From positions 1-35,609 of the forward strand of contig JANWZF010000299.1 of assembly GCA_025054905.1 (NCBI GenBank): 35,609 nucleotides of DNA. The letters run 5' to 3'. This DNA is from Tepidimonas sp. (GTDB lineage Bacteria > Pseudomonadota > Gammaproteobacteria > Burkholderiales > Burkholderiaceae_C). This document shows, piece after piece, positions 8,462-20,378 of the stretch. Made by a program: the position numbers and the translations under genes. The notes beneath the pieces were generated by a model. The model was not told the DNA's origin and searched no databases. It worked only from the letters and a program-made list of their open reading frames with translations. Position 1 is the stretch's first letter. Every line of letters starts with the position of its first letter.

Positions 8462-8965
8462 TCAGCGCGGAAGATGCTTGGGACGGTAGCGCGCCACCCG
8501 GGCGGCACCCGACAGCACGTGGCGGCGCACCCCGGCGCGCGCCTTGTACCACTGCGGCACCGCCTGGCGCTTGAGGCGGAAATTTTTCTTGGGACGCGAC
8601 GGCCGCGGCGCGACGGGCGAGCCGATGGAGGCCAGACTGTCCGCGATGTCGGGTGCCGGCGCGCTGGCCGAGGCCCCGTCCAGCCCGGCGGTGACCTGCG
8701 CCCACTCGCGCTCAAAATCGGCGGCCGTGGCGCTGACTTGCGTCTCGACGTCGCGCGCGGTCTTTTCGACCGACTCTTTCATGCGCTTGAGCTCTTCGAG
8801 CTCGATGGTGCGGTTGACCTCCGCCTTGACCTCGGCCACGTAGCGCTGGGCCTTGCCGAGCAGCGCGCCCACGGTGCGCGCCACGCGCGGCAGCTTTTCC
8901 GGGCCGATGACGACCAACGCCACGACCCCGATCAAGGCGAGTTTGGAAATGCCCAGATCGATCAT
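8462..8965 (-). CDS. tatB: Sec-independent protein translocase protein TatB
   Basis: [53 protein letters not shown] at 8965 (track start 9220 too early). Confidence 0.94.
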   Translation of the reverse strand: MIDLGISKLALIGVVALVVIGPEKLPRVARTVGALLGKAQRYVAEVKAEVNRTIELEELKRMKESVEKTARDVETQVSATAADFEREWAQVTAGLDGASASAPAPDIADSLASIGSPVAPRPSRPKKNFRLKRQAVPQWYKARAGVRRHVLSGAARVARYRPKHLPR

Positions 8966-9026
8966 GGACACCTCCACAGGGCCTGCGTGCAGGCCCCCCC
9001 GATCCGTGCAGCGGCAGCGCGCAACC

Positions 9027-9278
9027 TCACGACTTGGTCTTGGCCTCGACGTCGATCGTGGTCTTGTCAGCCGCGCTCTTGTCCGCGGTGACCTGCGCCG
9101 TGGCGCCGTTGCCGGCCGCCGAGGCCTCGCTCGGGCTGCTGCCGTGCGCCATGCCGTCCTTGAAGCCCTTGACCGCCGCCCCGAGATCCGAGCCCAGGTT
9201 CTTGAGCTTCTTGGTGCCAAACACCAACACCACGATCAGCAGCACCACCAGCCAGTGCCAAATGGAAAAACTACCCAT
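9027..9278 (-). CDS. tatA: Sec-independent protein translocase protein TatA
   Basis: [43 protein letters not shown]. Confidence 0.95.
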   Translation of the reverse strand: MGSFSIWHWLVVLLIVVLVFGTKKLKNLGSDLGAAVKGFKDGMAHGSSPSEASAAGNGATAQVTADKSAADKTTIDVEAKTKS

Positions 9279-9407
9279 GCTCGACTCCATCGACGGGGTC
9301 GCCAACGCCCCGATTGCAAGCTTCGATTCTAGGACCCCGCCAGCGGTTCGCCGCTCACCGGTGGGGGTACTGGATTGTGCCGCAAAGCGCGGGGACGCGC
9401 CGGCGTC

Positions 9408-9767
9408 TCAGCCTTTGCGCCAGGGGCGCGGGCCTCCAATGACGTGCACGTGCAGATGGTGCACCTCCTGCCCGCCGTGCTCGCCGGTGTTGCACACGAT
9501 GCGAAAGCCGCCTTGCGGATACGGCAGGCAGCCCTGCTGCAGCGCCAGCTGCGGTGCCAGCACCATCAGGCGCCCCATCAGACGCTCGTGCTCGGGCTGC
9601 AGCTGCGCCATCGAAGGGATGTGCAGCTTGGGCACCAGCAAAAAGTGCACGGGCGCCCACGGGTTGATGTCGTGAAAAGCGTACAGCTCGTCGTCTTCGT
9701 AGACCTTGCGGCTGGGAATCTGGCCCGCGATGATTTTGCAGAAGATGCAGCTCGGATCGTGTTGCAT
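9408..9767 (-). CDS. hinT: HIT-family histidine triad nucleotide-binding protein
   Basis: CIFCKIIAGQIPSRKVYEDDELYAFHDINPWAPVHFLLVPK and HHLHVHVIGG. Confidence 0.94.
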   Translation of the reverse strand: MQHDPSCIFCKIIAGQIPSRKVYEDDELYAFHDINPWAPVHFLLVPKLHIPSMAQLQPEHERLMGRLMVLAPQLALQQGCLPYPQGGFRIVCNTGEHGGQEVHHLHVHVIGGPRPWRKG

Positions 9768-9800
9768 GGCATTCGTGAAGGCAAGACAGCCGCCACCGAT

Positions 9801-10193
9801 TCACACCGGCAGCGGCTTGCGATCGTTCCAGTACAGCCAACCTTTGACCAGGCGGTACAGCGTCCAGACGAAGGTGGCGGCCCAAATCAGAAACCCCACA
9901 CCGACCACCAGGCTCAGGCCTCCCAGCAGCGCCCCCAGCAACGCCCACCAGAAGGTCCGAATCTGCCACGTGAAGTGGCTTTCGTACAGCGTACCCGCGA
10001 CATCGGCGCGCTTGATGTAGTTGATCATGATCGCGATCAGCGCCGTGATCCCGACGAACCACGACAAGGCATACAGGGCGTACACCGCCAACGTCAGCCG
10101 ACGCAGGCTGGCCAGGCGCTCCGCCGGGACGGCCGCGTCTGCCTGCAGCACCGGCGTGGCATCACGCGTGGAATCGGGCCATGCCTCGTTCAT
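9801..10193 (-). CDS. DUF4870-like small membrane protein
   Basis: Hydrophobic segments YALYALSWFVGITALIAIMINYI, TFWWALLGALLGGL and WAATFVWTLYRLVKGW are typical of DUF4870-like proteins; between hisE and hinT. ATG also possible at 10199. Confidence 0.75.
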   Translation of the reverse strand: MNEAWPDSTRDATPVLQADAAVPAERLASLRRLTLAVYALYALSWFVGITALIAIMINYIKRADVAGTLYESHFTWQIRTFWWALLGALLGGLSLVVGVGFLIWAATFVWTLYRLVKGWLYWNDRKPLPV

Positions 10194-10214
10194 GATCATC
10201 GCCCCGGTGAGCTC

Positions 10215-10616
10215 TCAAGGGGTCGGCGCCCCGGCACCTGCCTGCGTTTCGCGCTGACGCGCCTTGCGCAAAGCCTGCTCCTCCAGGCCACTGAGGCCTT
10301 CGCGGCGGACCAGCTCGGCCAACACCTCCGCGGGCCCCAGGCCAAAATGGGCCAGCGCGATCAGGCTGTGAAACCACAAATCGGCCACCTCCCCCACCAA
10401 AGCCTGCGCGCTGCCCGCACCGTGCTGCAGGTCCTTGGCGGCCATGACCACCTCGCCGGCCTCTTCGGTGATTTTTTTCAGAAAGGCATCGGGCCCCTTG
10501 TGCAGCAGCCGCGCCACGTAGCTGCGCTCGGGGTCGCCGCCGGCGGCGGGTTTGCGGCTGTCGATCACCGCGGCCAGCCGCAGCAGGATCTCATCGGTGG
10601 TGCCGGTCGTCGTCAT
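10215..10616 (-). CDS. hisE: Phosphoribosyl-ATP diphosphatase
   Basis: [31 protein letters not shown]; adjacent to hisI. Start at internal [12 protein letters not shown]. Confidence 0.94.
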   Translation of the reverse strand: MTTTGTTDEILLRLAAVIDSRKPAAGGDPERSYVARLLHKGPDAFLKKITEEAGEVVMAAKDLQHGAGSAQALVGEVADLWFHSLIALAHFGLGPAEVLAELVRREGLSGLEEQALRKARQRETQAGAGAPTP

Positions 10617-10623
10617 GGCAGGC

Positions 10624-11019
10624 TCAGCGGTAGATCCGTTCGGGGTCACGCAGCACCGGCTCGACCGTGCGCCAGCATCGGTCAGCCGTATCCAGCCGCT
10701 GGTAGAAACAGCTGTGGCGCCCGGTATGGCAGGCAATGCCGGGGGTGTGCCCCAGCTGGGTGACTTTCAGCAGCACGACATCGCCGTCGCAGTCGAGCCG
10801 GATTTCGTGCACCTGCTGCACGTGTCCCGACTCCTCACCCTTGTACCACAGCCGGCCCCGCGAGCGGCTCCAGTACACGGCGCGGCCGAGCTCGGCCGTC
10901 TTGGCCAGCGCCTCGCGGTTCATCCACGCCATCATCAGCACGTCGCCGCTGTCGCGCTCCTGCGCGATGGCGGGCACCAGCCCCTGGGCGTCCCAGCGCA
11001 CCTCGTCCAACCAGTCCAT
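10624..11019 (-). CDS. hisI: Phosphoribosyl-AMP cyclohydrolase
   Basis: [50 protein letters not shown] and [12 protein letters not shown]. Confidence 0.95.
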   Translation of the reverse strand: MDWLDEVRWDAQGLVPAIAQERDSGDVLMMAWMNREALAKTAELGRAVYWSRSRGRLWYKGEESGHVQQVHEIRLDCDGDVVLLKVTQLGHTPGIACHTGRHSCFYQRLDTADRCWRTVEPVLRDPERIYR

Positions 11020-11053
11020 GCCTGCAAGCGTACCACGCCCCAGCCGGCGGGCC

Positions 11054-11854
11054 TCAAAGCCGCACTGGGATACCGGCTTCGGCCATGCGCTGCTTGGCCT
11101 GCGCGATGGTGTACGTGCCGTAGTGGAAGATGCTGGCGGCCAGCACCGCATCCGCACCGCCGACGCGGATGCCATCGACGAGGTGGTCGAGGTTGCCGAC
11201 CCCGCCCGATGCAATCACCGGCACCTCGACCGCATCACTGACCGCGCGGGTCAGCGCCAGATCGAAGCCGGCTTGGGTGCCGTCGCGATCCATGCTGGTC
11301 AGCAGGATTTCGCCTGCGCCAAGCGCCGCCACGCGTCGCGCCCACTGCACGGCATCCAGCCCGGTGTTGTGGCGGCCACCGTGCGAGTACACGTCCCAGC
11401 CCGGGCCCAGCGGCTGGCCATCGGGCCCTGGACGCTGCTCGTCTTCGGGGCGGCGGCGCTTGGCGTCGATGGCCACGACGATGCACTGCGAGCCGTATTT
11501 GGCGGCGGCGTCGTGCACCACCTGCGGGTTGGCGATCGCCGCCGAGTTGAAGCTGACCTTGTCGGCCCCGGCGTTGAGCAGCCGGCGCACGTCCTGCACG
11601 GTGCGCACGCCACCGCCCACGGTCAACGGGATGAACACCTGGCTGGCCACCGCCTCGATGATCGGCAGGATCAGGTCGCGCCCGTCGCTGGTGGCGGTGA
11701 TGTCCAGAAACGTCAGCTCGTCGGCGCCCTGTTCGTTGTAGCGCGCGGCGATCTCCACCGGATCGCCGGCATCGCGCAGCTCGACGAAGTTGACCCCTTT
11801 GACGACGCGCCCGCCGGTGACGTCCAGACACGGGATGATGCGCTTGGCCAGCAT
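11054..11854 (-). CDS. hisF: Imidazole glycerol phosphate synthase cyclase subunit
   Basis: [55 protein letters not shown]. Confidence 0.97.
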   Translation of the reverse strand: MLAKRIIPCLDVTGGRVVKGVNFVELRDAGDPVEIAARYNEQGADELTFLDITATSDGRDLILPIIEAVASQVFIPLTVGGGVRTVQDVRRLLNAGADKVSFNSAAIANPQVVHDAAAKYGSQCIVVAIDAKRRRPEDEQRPGPDGQPLGPGWDVYSHGGRHNTGLDAVQWARRVAALGAGEILLTSMDRDGTQAGFDLALTRAVSDAVEVPVIASGGVGNLDHLVDGIRVGGADAVLAASIFHYGTYTIAQAKQRMAEAGIPVRL

Positions 11855-11861
11855 CGCTGCC

Positions 11862-12602
11862 TCAGCCGCCCGATTGTTCGACCAACGCCACGGCGGCTGC
11901 GAAATCGAGCGCTCCGCTGTAAATCGCGCGGCCGCAGATCACGCCTTCGATGCCTTCGGACTCGACCTCGCAGAGACGGCGGATGTCCTCCAGCCCCGCC
12001 AGCCCACCGGAGGCGATGACCGGAATCGTCAGCGCCTGCGCCAGGCGCACGGTGGCCTCGATGTTGAGGCCGCTGAGCATGCCGTCGCGGCCGATGTCGG
12101 TGTAGACCACCGCCTCGACGCCATAATCCTCGAACTTGCGCGCCAGGTCCACCACTTCGTGCCCGGTCAGTTTGCTCCAGCCATCGGTGGCGACCTTGCC
12201 GTCCTTGGCGTCCAGGCCGACGATGATGTGGCCGCCGAAGGCGGTGCAGGCATCCTTCAGGAAACCCGGGTTTTTGACCGCCGCGGTGCCGATGATGACG
12301 TAGCGCAGGCCGGCATCGAGGTAGCGCTCGATGGTGTCCAGATCGCGGATACCGCCGCCCAGCTGCACGTCGACTTCGTCGCCGACTTCGCGCAGGATGC
12401 TGCGGATGGCGGCTTCGTTGCGCGGCTTGCCAGCAAAGGCGCCGTTGAGGTCCACCAGATGCAGCCGGCGCGCGCCCAGCTCGACCCAGTGGCGCGCCAT
12501 GGCCGCCGGATCGTCGCTGAACACGGTGGACTGTTCCATGTCGCCCTGCTTGAGGCGCACGCACTGGCCGTCCTTGAGGTCGATGGCGGGAATCAGCAGC
12601 AT
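11862..12602 (-). CDS. hisA: Phosphoribosylformimino-5-aminoimidazole carboxamide ribotide isomerase
   Basis: [22 protein letters not shown] and [30 protein letters not shown]. Confidence 0.97.
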   Translation of the reverse strand: MLLIPAIDLKDGQCVRLKQGDMEQSTVFSDDPAAMARHWVELGARRLHLVDLNGAFAGKPRNEAAIRSILREVGDEVDVQLGGGIRDLDTIERYLDAGLRYVIIGTAAVKNPGFLKDACTAFGGHIIVGLDAKDGKVATDGWSKLTGHEVVDLARKFEDYGVEAVVYTDIGRDGMLSGLNIEATVRLAQALTIPVIASGGLAGLEDIRRLCEVESEGIEGVICGRAIYSGALDFAAAVALVEQSGG

Positions 12603-12623
12603 GGCAGAAAAGGCGCTTGGCGG

Positions 12624-13316
12624 TTAGGGATTCCAGTGCAGGAAGTTGCGGTACAGCGCCAGCCCCTGGGCGGCGCTCTTTTCAGGGTGGAACTGGGTGG
12701 CAAACAGATTGTCGCGCGCGATGGCGCTGGCAAAGCGTACCCCGTACTCGGTCACGCCAACGGTGTGGGCCGGATCGTACGGATGGGCGTGATAGCTGTG
12801 CACGAAGTAGAAATAGCTGCCGTCGGGAATGCCGGCCCACAGTGGGTGAGCCACCGGCTGCGCCCCGGGGCCATGCTCCAAGCCATGCCAGACCCGGTTC
12901 CAGCCCATCTGGGGGACCTTGTAGCGGCTGCCATCGGGTTGCTGCTGCCCCTGCAGCCGAAAGCGCACCACCCGCCCCCCAATCAACCCCAGGCCCGGCG
13001 TGTCACCTTCTTCGGAATGGTCCAGCAGCATCTGCATGCCCACGCACACACCGAACAGCGGTTTGGTGGCGGCGGCGTGCAGCACCGCGGCGCGCAGCCC
13101 GCTGCGCTCCAGTTCGGCCATGCAGTCGGGCATCGCCCCCTGCCCCGGCAGCACCACGCGGTGCGCATCGCGCACCTGCTGCGGGCTGGAGGTGACGACC
13201 ACCTCGATGTAGTCGGTGGTCTGCGCGGCATGGATGACGGCTTGCGCCACCGAGCGCAGGTTGCCCATGCCGTAGTCCACCACGGCCACCGTTTCGCGTC
13301 CACCTGCCATCGCCAT
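12624..13316 (-). CDS. hisH: Imidazole glycerol phosphate synthase glutamine amidotransferase subunit
   Basis: [23 protein letters not shown] nucleophile elbow, QFHPEKS. Confidence 0.96.
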   Translation of the reverse strand: MAMAGGRETVAVVDYGMGNLRSVAQAVIHAAQTTDYIEVVVTSSPQQVRDAHRVVLPGQGAMPDCMAELERSGLRAAVLHAAATKPLFGVCVGMQMLLDHSEEGDTPGLGLIGGRVVRFRLQGQQQPDGSRYKVPQMGWNRVWHGLEHGPGAQPVAHPLWAGIPDGSYFYFVHSYHAHPYDPAHTVGVTEYGVRFASAIARDNLFATQFHPEKSAAQGLALYRNFLHWNP

Positions 13317-13338
13317 GCTCACCCGATGCCCATCGGCG

Positions 13339-13959
13339 TCACAAGCTGCCTTTGGTGGACGGCACCGCATCGCCCAGGCGCGGGTCGCGCTCCACGGCGG
13401 CGCGCAGCGCGCGGGCAAACGCCTTGAAGATCGTTTCGCACTGGTGATGCGCGTTGTGCCCCTTCAGATTGTCGATGTGCAGCGTCACGCCGGCGTGGTT
13501 GACGAAGCCCTGGAAAAACTCATGCACCAGCTGGGTGTCAAACTGGCCGATCTGCGCTGCAGTGAAGCGCACCTCCAGGTGCAGGCCGGGACGGCCGGAA
13601 AAATCGATCACCACGCGCGACAGCGCCTCATCCAGCGGCACGTAGGCGTGGCCGTAGCGGCGGATGCCGCGCCGGTCGCCGACCGCGCGCGCCACCGCCT
13701 GCCCCAACGTGATGCCGACGTCTTCCACCGTGTGGTGGCCGTCGACGTGCAGGTCGCCGTCGCAATCGATCTCCAGATCGATCAGCCCATGCCGGGCGAT
13801 CTGGTCGAGCATGTGGTCGAAAAAGCCGATGCCGGTGCGCAGCCGGCTGCGGCCACTGCCGTCGAGGTCCAGGCGCACACGGATGCGGGTTTCGGCCGTG
13901 GTGCGCTGCACGTCCGCCGTGCGGGCGGCAGCGCCAGAGGCAGCGGGCAAGGTCGTCAT
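13339..13959 (-). CDS. hisB: Imidazoleglycerol-phosphate dehydratase (monofunctional)
   Basis: [18 protein letters not shown]...[41 protein letters not shown]; no fused HAD phosphatase domain. Confidence 0.96.
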   Translation of the reverse strand: MTTLPAASGAAARTADVQRTTAETRIRVRLDLDGSGRSRLRTGIGFFDHMLDQIARHGLIDLEIDCDGDLHVDGHHTVEDVGITLGQAVARAVGDRRGIRRYGHAYVPLDEALSRVVIDFSGRPGLHLEVRFTAAQIGQFDTQLVHEFFQGFVNHAGVTLHIDNLKGHNAHHQCETIFKAFARALRAAVERDPRLGDAVPSTKGSL

Positions 13960-15050
13960 AGCGAGGGCGGCAGCGCTGCCAGCAGCGCATCGTTTTCGGC
14001 CGGGGTGCCGACCGTCAGCCGCAGGCAGTTGGCAAGCAACGGGTGCATTGTAGAAACATTCTTGACCAGCACGCCGCGTGCGCGCAAACCCGTGAAGGCG
14101 CGTGTCGCGTCGGGCACACGCACGAGGATCATGTTGGCCTCGCTCGGGTACGGCTGCACGCTGGGCAGCGCGGCCAGCGCCGCCAGCAGGCGGCTGCGCT
14201 CGGACCGGATGGCTGCGGCCTGGCGCGCGTACTCGTCGGCGTGCTCCAACGCAAACAGCGCACACTCGGCGTTGAGGCTGCCGACGTTGTAGGGCGGACG
14301 CACCTTGTCCAGCTCGGCCACCAGCGGTTGCGCACCGATCAGGTAGCCCAGCCGCACGCCGGCCAGCCCGAATTTGGACAGCGTGCGCATGATCAGCACG
14401 TGGCCGTGCGCCTGCGGCTCGGCACGCCAGACATCGAGCCAGGTGCGGCTGGCAAAGGGTTGGTAGGCTTCGTCGATCACCGCCAGCCCGCCGACGGCCG
14501 CCACCGCGTCGATCAGGCGGCGCAGCACCGCCTCGTCCCACAGGTTGGCGGTGGGGTTGTTGGGGTACGCCAGGTAAGTCAGCGCCGGTCGCTCACGCTC
14601 GATGGCCGCCAGCATCGCAGGCTCATCCAGCTCGAAGTCGGGCCGCAGCGGCACGCCGACAAAGCGCAGCCCCTGCAGCCGCGCCGACATTTCGTACATC
14701 ACAAAGCCCGGCACCGGCGCCAGGATGGTGGCTCCCGGCACGTCGCAGGCCAAGGCCAGCAGGCTGATCAGCTCATCCGAGCCGTTGCCCAGCAGCAGCG
14801 TCGCCCCCGCGGGCAGGCCGACAAACCGCGCCAGCGCCGCCTTGAGGTCTTCGATGCGCGGCCCAGGATAGCGGTGGATCGGCACGGCCCCCAGCCGCTG
14901 CCCGAGCGCCTGCTGCAGTGCCGGGGGCAGCGGGTAGGGGTTTTCCATCGCGTCGAGCTTGATCAGCCCGCGCGCGTCCTGGATGGCGTAGGCGTGCATG
15001 CCCTGCACGTCCTGGCGGATGCGCTGCAGCGCCGCCTGCAACCGGCTCAT
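13956..15050 (-). CDS. hisC: Histidinol-phosphate aminotransferase
   Basis: [39 protein letters not shown]; 4-nt overlaps with hisB and hisD. Confidence 0.95.
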   Translation of the reverse strand: MSRLQAALQRIRQDVQGMHAYAIQDARGLIKLDAMENPYPLPPALQQALGQRLGAVPIHRYPGPRIEDLKAALARFVGLPAGATLLLGNGSDELISLLALACDVPGATILAPVPGFVMYEMSARLQGLRFVGVPLRPDFELDEPAMLAAIERERPALTYLAYPNNPTANLWDEAVLRRLIDAVAAVGGLAVIDEAYQPFASRTWLDVWRAEPQAHGHVLIMRTLSKFGLAGVRLGYLIGAQPLVAELDKVRPPYNVGSLNAECALFALEHADEYARQAAAIRSERSRLLAALAALPSVQPYPSEANMILVRVPDATRAFTGLRARGVLVKNVSTMHPLLANCLRLTVGTPAENDALLAALPPSL

Positions 15051-16378
15051 GCCTGGCCCTCCAGACGCAGCTCGGCCGCGCGGGCGTGCGCCTGCAGACC
15101 CTCGCCGTGCGCCAGCACGCTGGCCACCTGCCCCAGCACCCGCGCCCCGGCCGCGCTGACCTCGATCAGGCTGGAGCGCTTCTGGAAGTCATACACCCCC
15201 AGCGGGCTGGAAAAGCGCGCCGTGCCGCTGGTGGGCAGCACGTGGTTGGGGCCCGCGCAGTAGTCGCCAAGCGACTCGCTGGTGTAGGCGCCCAGAAAAA
15301 TGGCGCCGGCATGGCGCAGCAGCGGCTCCCAGCGGGCCGGCGTTTGGCTGGCGATTTCGAGGTGCTCCGGGGCGATGCGGTTGCTGAGCGCGCAGGCCTC
15401 CTCCATGCTGCGCGTGCGGATCAACATGCCGCGGCCGTTCAAGCTGGCGGCGATGATGGACGCGCGCGGCAAGGTGGGCAGCAGGCGGTCGATGGCCTGC
15501 TGCACCGCGTCCAGGTAGGCCCCGTCCGGGCTGAGCAGAATCGACTGCGCCAGCTCGTCGTGCTCGGCCTGGCTGAACAAGTCCATCGCCACCCAGTCCG
15601 GCGGCGTGCTGCCGTCGGCCAGCACCAGGATTTCGCTGGGCCCGGCAATCATGTCGATGCCCACGGTGCCAAAGACGCGCCGTTTGGCCGCTGCGACATA
15701 GGCGTTGCCCGGCCCCGTGATCTTGTCCACCTTCGGGATGGTGGCGGTGCCGTAGGCCAGCGCGGCCACCGCCTGCGCGCCGCCGATGGCAAACGCGCGG
15801 CTGACCCCGGCCACGTGGGCTGCCGCCAGCACCAGCTGATTGCGCTCGCCGCGTGGGGTGGGCACCACCATGATGATTTCCGCCACCCCAGCCACGTGGG
15901 CCGGAATCGCATTCATCAGCACGCTGCTCGGATAGGCCGCCTTGCCCCCAGGCACGTAGATGCCGACGCGATCCAGCGCCGTGACCTTTTGCCCCAGGCG
16001 TGAGCCGTCCTCATCGACGATCTCCCACGAGCGTCCGCAGGCCTGCAGCTGCGCCTCGTGGTAGCGGCGGATGCGCGCGGCTGCCTGCTGCAGGGCCTCG
16101 CGCTGCGCCGCAGGCAGCGACTCGTACGCGCCCTGCAGCACGTCGGGCCCAAGCTCGAGCTCGGCCACGCGGGTGACGGGCCACTGATCGAAGCGGCTCG
16201 TGTACTCCAGCAGCGCGGCGTCCCCGCGCGCACGCACGTCGGCCAGGATCTCGGTGACGCGCGCCTCGATGGCGGCGTCGGTGTCGGCGCTCCAGTGCAG
16301 GCGCTGGGCCAGACGGGCTTCAAAATCGGGCTGCGTGGTGTCCAGGCGCAGCGGACGGGCAAGCAAGGCGGCGTTCAT
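15047..16378 (-). CDS. hisD: Histidinol dehydrogenase
   Basis: [68 protein letters not shown]. Confidence 0.97.
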   Translation of the reverse strand: MNAALLARPLRLDTTQPDFEARLAQRLHWSADTDAAIEARVTEILADVRARGDAALLEYTSRFDQWPVTRVAELELGPDVLQGAYESLPAAQREALQQAAARIRRYHEAQLQACGRSWEIVDEDGSRLGQKVTALDRVGIYVPGGKAAYPSSVLMNAIPAHVAGVAEIIMVVPTPRGERNQLVLAAAHVAGVSRAFAIGGAQAVAALAYGTATIPKVDKITGPGNAYVAAAKRRVFGTVGIDMIAGPSEILVLADGSTPPDWVAMDLFSQAEHDELAQSILLSPDGAYLDAVQQAIDRLLPTLPRASIIAASLNGRGMLIRTRSMEEACALSNRIAPEHLEIASQTPARWEPLLRHAGAIFLGAYTSESLGDYCAGPNHVLPTSGTARFSSPLGVYDFQKRSSLIEVSAAGARVLGQVASVLAHGEGLQAHARAAELRLEGQA

Positions 16379-16430
16379 GGTGGGATTGTCGCAGCAGGGC
16401 GCCGAGGGTGCGCGCGGCAGGGCCTCTCCT

Positions 16431-17117
16431 TCAGGCTGCCACCGGTGCGCCCACGGCACGCGCAAAGGCCTGCAGCAGCGGTCGGATCTGCGCGGCCTTG
16501 ACCTTCAGCGCCGCAGGCCGCACCACCAGGCGCGAGGAGATGTCCATGATGCGCTCGACCTCCACCAGCCGGTTGGCCTTGAGCGTGTTGCCGGTGGAGA
16601 CCAGATCGACGATCGCGTCGGCCAGACCGGTCAGAGGGGCCAGCTCCATGCTGCCGTAGAGCTTGATCAGATCGACGTGCACGCCCTTGCTGGCAAAAAA
16701 TTCGCGGGCGATGGCCACATATTTGGTGGCCACGCGCAGCCGCGCGCCCTGGCGCACCGCACGCGCGTAGTCGAAATCCGCCGGCACCGCCACGCTCATG
16801 CGGCAGCGGGCAATGCCCAGATCGAGCGGCTCGACCAGGCCGACGTGGGCGCTGCCGCCCCAGGCGGCGGCATGCTCGATCAGCGTATCCTTGCCGCAGA
16901 CGCCCAGGTCGGCGCCACCGTGCTCGACATAGGTCGGCACGTCGGTGGCGCGCACCAGCACCACGCGCACGCCCGGGCGGTTGGTCGGCAGGATCAGCTT
17001 GCGCGAGGTCTGCGGATCCTCCAGCACCTCGATGCCGGCCGCGCGCAGCAGCGGCAGGGTTTCGTCGAAGATGCGCCCCTTGGACAGGGCCAGCGTCAGG
17101 GTGTCGGTGGCATTCAT
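16431..17117 (-). CDS. hisG: ATP phosphoribosyltransferase (short form)
   Basis: [73 protein letters not shown]. Confidence 0.96.
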   Translation of the reverse strand: MNATDTLTLALSKGRIFDETLPLLRAAGIEVLEDPQTSRKLILPTNRPGVRVVLVRATDVPTYVEHGGADLGVCGKDTLIEHAAAWGGSAHVGLVEPLDLGIARCRMSVAVPADFDYARAVRQGARLRVATKYVAIAREFFASKGVHVDLIKLYGSMELAPLTGLADAIVDLVSTGNTLKANRLVEVERIMDISSRLVVRPAALKVKAAQIRPLLQAFARAVGAPVAA

Positions 17118-18388
17118 GGCAACCTTTCGATGTCGGCGCCCAGCGCGCGCAACTTGACCTCCATCTGGTCGTAGCCCCGGTCCAGGTGGTAGATGCGATC
17201 GACCACCGTGTCGCCGTCGGCCACCAAACCGGCGATCACCAGGCTGGCCGAGGCGCGCAGGTCGGTGGCCATGACGGCGGCCCCGGACAGACGCTGCCCC
17301 CCCTCGACGAAGGCGGTGCGACCGTCGATCCGGATGCGGGCCCCCAGGCGCACCAGCTCCTGCACGTGCATGAAGCGGTTTTCAAAAATCGTCTCGGTCA
17401 CGGCACTGGGCCCCTGCGCCACGCAATTGAGCGCCATAAACTGCGCCTGCATGTCGGTCGGAAAGCCCGGGTATTCGGTGGTGCGAAAGCTCTGCGCACT
17501 CAGCTGCGCACCACCGGGTGAGGCCACGGCGATGCCATCGTCGCGCGGCTCGATCTGCACGCCTGCGGCCAGCAGCTTGTCGATCACCGCATCCAGATGA
17601 TCGGCGCGGGCCCGGCGCAGCAGCGCCTGCCCACCCGCGGCGGCCACCGCGCACAAGAACGTGCCGGCCTCGATGCGGTCGGCCACCACGTGGTGCTCGG
17701 CCCCGTGCAGCGCCTCCACCCCCTGCACATGGATGCGGCTGGTGCCATGGCCTTCGATGCGCGCCCCCATGGCGATCAGCAGCTCGGCCAGATCGACCAC
17801 CTCGGGCTCCTGGGCCGCGTTTTCCAGCACGGTCTCGCCTTCGGCCAGTGTGGCGGCCATCAACAGGTTTTCGGTGCCGGTGACGGTGACCATGTCGGTG
17901 GTGATGCGCGCGCCGCGCAGCCGGCTGCGCCCGCTCGGCAGCCGCGCCTCGATGTCGCCGTGCTCGATCGTGATCTGCGCGCCCATCGCCTGCAGGCCGC
18001 GGATGTGCTGATCCACCGGCCGCGCCCCGATCGCGCAGCCCCCGGGCAGCGACACGCGCGCCCGACCGCAGCGCGCCAGCAGCGGCCCCAGCACCAGGAT
18101 CGAGGCGCGCATCGTCTTGACCAGCTCGTACGGTGCCACGGGATCGATCGCACCGGCGGCGTGCACCGTCAGCCCCTCGCGCACCCCGTGCGCCTCGACC
18201 CGCACGCCCATGCGCTGCAACAGCGCGCGCATCGTGGCCACGTCGCGCAGCCGCGGCACGTTGCGCAGCTGCACCGGCTGCTCGGTCAGCAGCGCCGCGC
18301 ACAGCTGCGGCAGTGCGGCGTTTTTGGCCCCGGAAATGACGACTTCGCCCGCCAGCGGGCGCCCCCCGCGTATCCGCAACTGGTCCAT
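17114..18388 (-). CDS. murA: UDP-N-acetylglucosamine 1-carboxyvinyltransferase
   Basis: [73 protein letters not shown]. Confidence 0.97.
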   Translation of the reverse strand: MDQLRIRGGRPLAGEVVISGAKNAALPQLCAALLTEQPVQLRNVPRLRDVATMRALLQRMGVRVEAHGVREGLTVHAAGAIDPVAPYELVKTMRASILVLGPLLARCGRARVSLPGGCAIGARPVDQHIRGLQAMGAQITIEHGDIEARLPSGRSRLRGARITTDMVTVTGTENLLMAATLAEGETVLENAAQEPEVVDLAELLIAMGARIEGHGTSRIHVQGVEALHGAEHHVVADRIEAGTFLCAVAAAGGQALLRRARADHLDAVIDKLLAAGVQIEPRDDGIAVASPGGAQLSAQSFRTTEYPGFPTDMQAQFMALNCVAQGPSAVTETIFENRFMHVQELVRLGARIRIDGRTAFVEGGQRLSGAAVMATDLRASASLVIAGLVADGDTVVDRIYHLDRGYDQMEVKLRALGADIERLP

Positions 18389-18394
18389 CGTCGC

Positions 18395-18643
18395 TCAGCG
18401 CCCGGCCTGTGCCTGCCATTCGGCCGGCGTCAGTGTCTTCATCGACAGCGCATGCACCTCGTCGGTGTGCAGGCGCTGCCCCAGCGTGGCGTAGACCATC
18501 TGGTGCCGCTGGATCGCCCGCTTGCCCTCAAAGGCAGACGAAACGACGACGGCATACCAGTGGCGGCCATCGCCGCTGACCTCCACGTGGTCGCACGGCA
18601 GGCCAGCGGCAATCAGCGAGCGGATCTGGTCGGCGGTGATCAT
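18395..18643 (-). CDS. ibaG: BolA-family protein (IbaG-like)
   Basis: MITADQIRSLIAAGLPCDHVEVSGDGRHWYAVVVSSAFEGKRAIQRHQMVYATLGQRLHTDEVHALSMKTLTP; next to murA. Confidence 0.9.
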   Translation of the reverse strand: MITADQIRSLIAAGLPCDHVEVSGDGRHWYAVVVSSAFEGKRAIQRHQMVYATLGQRLHTDEVHALSMKTLTPAEWQAQAGR

Positions 18644-18686
18644 AGGCAAGCAGCGGCGCCACGCAGGGCGCATGGGTTGAAGGCCA

Positions 18687-19442
18687 TCAGTGGCGAATCT
18701 TGTAGCCGATGCGCAGCAGGTGCACGGTCAGCGCGCCCACGGCCAGCAACGCAGCCACCACCACGCCCAGGCTCAGCCAGGGCGAGACGTCGCTGACGCC
18801 GAAAAAGCCGTAGCGCGCCCCATCGATCATGTAGAAGAACGGATTGAGGTGGCTGACCGCCTGCCAAAACGGCGGCAACGAATGGATCGAGTAGAACACG
18901 CCGGACAGAAACGTCATCGGCATGATGATGAAATTCTGGAACGCCGCCATCTGGTCGAACTTCTCGGCCCACAGACCGGCGATGATGCCCAGCGCCCCCA
19001 GCAGCGCCGCGCCCAGCACCGCGAAGGTCAGAATCCAGACCGGATGCGCCCAGCGCAGCTCGGCCGCCCAGGCAGTGACCGCCAGCACCCCGCCGCCGAC
19101 GACCAGACCGCGCAACACCGACGAGCCGACGTAGGCCACGAACCAGGCCCAATGCGACAGCGGCGCCACCAGCACAAAGACCAGGTTGCCCATGATCTTG
19201 CTCTGGATGAGGCTGGAGGAACTGTTGGCAAAGGCGTTTTGCAGCAGGCTCATCATCGCCAGCCCAGGCAACAGAAAGGCGGTGTAGCCGACCCCGTCGT
19301 ACACCTGCACATGCTCTTGCAGCACGTGGCCAAAGATCAGCAGGTAGAGGATGGCCGTGACGATGGGGGCGGCAATCGTCTGAAACGCCACCTTCCAGAA
19401 GCGCAGCACCTCCTTGACAAACAGGGCCTGCCAGCCGCTCAT
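18687..19442 (-). CDS. ABC-2 type transporter permease
   Basis: MSGWQALFVKEVLRFWKVAFQTIAAPIVTAILYLLIFGHVLQEHVQVYDGVGYTAFLLPGLAMMSLLQNAFANSSSSLIQSKIMGNLVFVLVAPLSHW; ATG at 19442, 4-nt overlap with the ATPase gene. Confidence 0.94.
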   Translation of the reverse strand: MSGWQALFVKEVLRFWKVAFQTIAAPIVTAILYLLIFGHVLQEHVQVYDGVGYTAFLLPGLAMMSLLQNAFANSSSSLIQSKIMGNLVFVLVAPLSHWAWFVAYVGSSVLRGLVVGGGVLAVTAWAAELRWAHPVWILTFAVLGAALLGALGIIAGLWAEKFDQMAAFQNFIIMPMTFLSGVFYSIHSLPPFWQAVSHLNPFFYMIDGARYGFFGVSDVSPWLSLGVVVAALLAVGALTVHLLRIGYKIRH

Positions 19443-20365
19443 GCTGCGGCCTCCTGCGCGCGCTGCTGCGCCATCAGCTCGAGGAAGACGTCTTCCAGAT
19501 CGGCCTTGTGCACCTCGACATCCTCCACGACCACCCCGGCCTGCCGCAGCGCAGCCAGCACCCGCTCCACCTCCAGCGCATCGTGCACCTTGACCTGCTT
19601 GATGCGGCCGGTGGCGCGCGCCTGCGCAGCCAGCGCCGGCGGCAGAGGCTGGTCGGTCTTGAAGCGCAGCACGTTGGCCGAAAAGCGCTGCAGCAGCGTG
19701 GCGGTGCGCTCCAGCGCCACCACACGCCCACCGCGCAGCATCGCGATGCGGCTGCACAGCGCCTCGGCCTCCTCCAGGTAGTGCGTGGTCAACAGCACCG
19801 TGCAGCCATCGCGGTTCAGGCGCGCGATGAACGCCCACAGGGTCTGGCGCAGCTCCACGTCCACGCCCGCGGTGGGCTCATCCAGCACGATGACGCGCGG
19901 CCGGTGCACCAGGGCCTGGGCCACCATCACGCGCCGCTTCATGCCACCGGAGAGCTGGCGCATGTTGGTGTCCGCCTTCTCCGCCAGCCCGAGGCCTTCC
20001 AGCAGCTCGTCGATCCAGGCGTCGTTGCGCGCCAGGCCAAAGTAGCCAGACTGAAAGCGCAGCGCCTCACGCACGGTGAAGAAGGGGTCGAAAACGAGCT
20101 CCTGCGGCACGATGCCCAACAGCCGGCGCGCCTGCAACGGCTCGGCCTGCACGTCGACCCCAAACACGCGCGCCCGCCCCGAGGTGGGCCGCGTCAGGCC
20201 GGCCAGAATGCTGATCAGGGTGGTCTTGCCGGCTCCGTTGGGGCCCAGCAGGCCGAAAAATTCACCCGGCGCAATCTCGAGCGTCACCTGGTCGAGCGCC
20301 TGCAGCACCCCGCGTGCGGTGGCGTAACGCTTGCTGACCTGGTCGAACGAAACGGCTGCAGACAT
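19439..20365 (-). CDS. ABC transporter ATP-binding protein (ABC-2 exporter partner)
   Basis: Walker A GPNGAGKTT, signature LSGGMKRR, Walker B VIVLDEPTAGVD. Confidence 0.95.
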   Translation of the reverse strand: MSAAVSFDQVSKRYATARGVLQALDQVTLEIAPGEFFGLLGPNGAGKTTLISILAGLTRPTSGRARVFGVDVQAEPLQARRLLGIVPQELVFDPFFTVREALRFQSGYFGLARNDAWIDELLEGLGLAEKADTNMRQLSGGMKRRVMVAQALVHRPRVIVLDEPTAGVDVELRQTLWAFIARLNRDGCTVLLTTHYLEEAEALCSRIAMLRGGRVVALERTATLLQRFSANVLRFKTDQPLPPALAAQARATGRIKQVKVHDALEVERVLAALRQAGVVVEDVEVHKADLEDVFLELMAQQRAQEAAA

Positions 20366-20378
20366 CGAACCGGGCATT

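Noticed and set aside
11790-13427. 545-aa plus-strand ORF across hisA/hisH
   Set aside because: Antisense to well-supported his genes; no recognisable domain.
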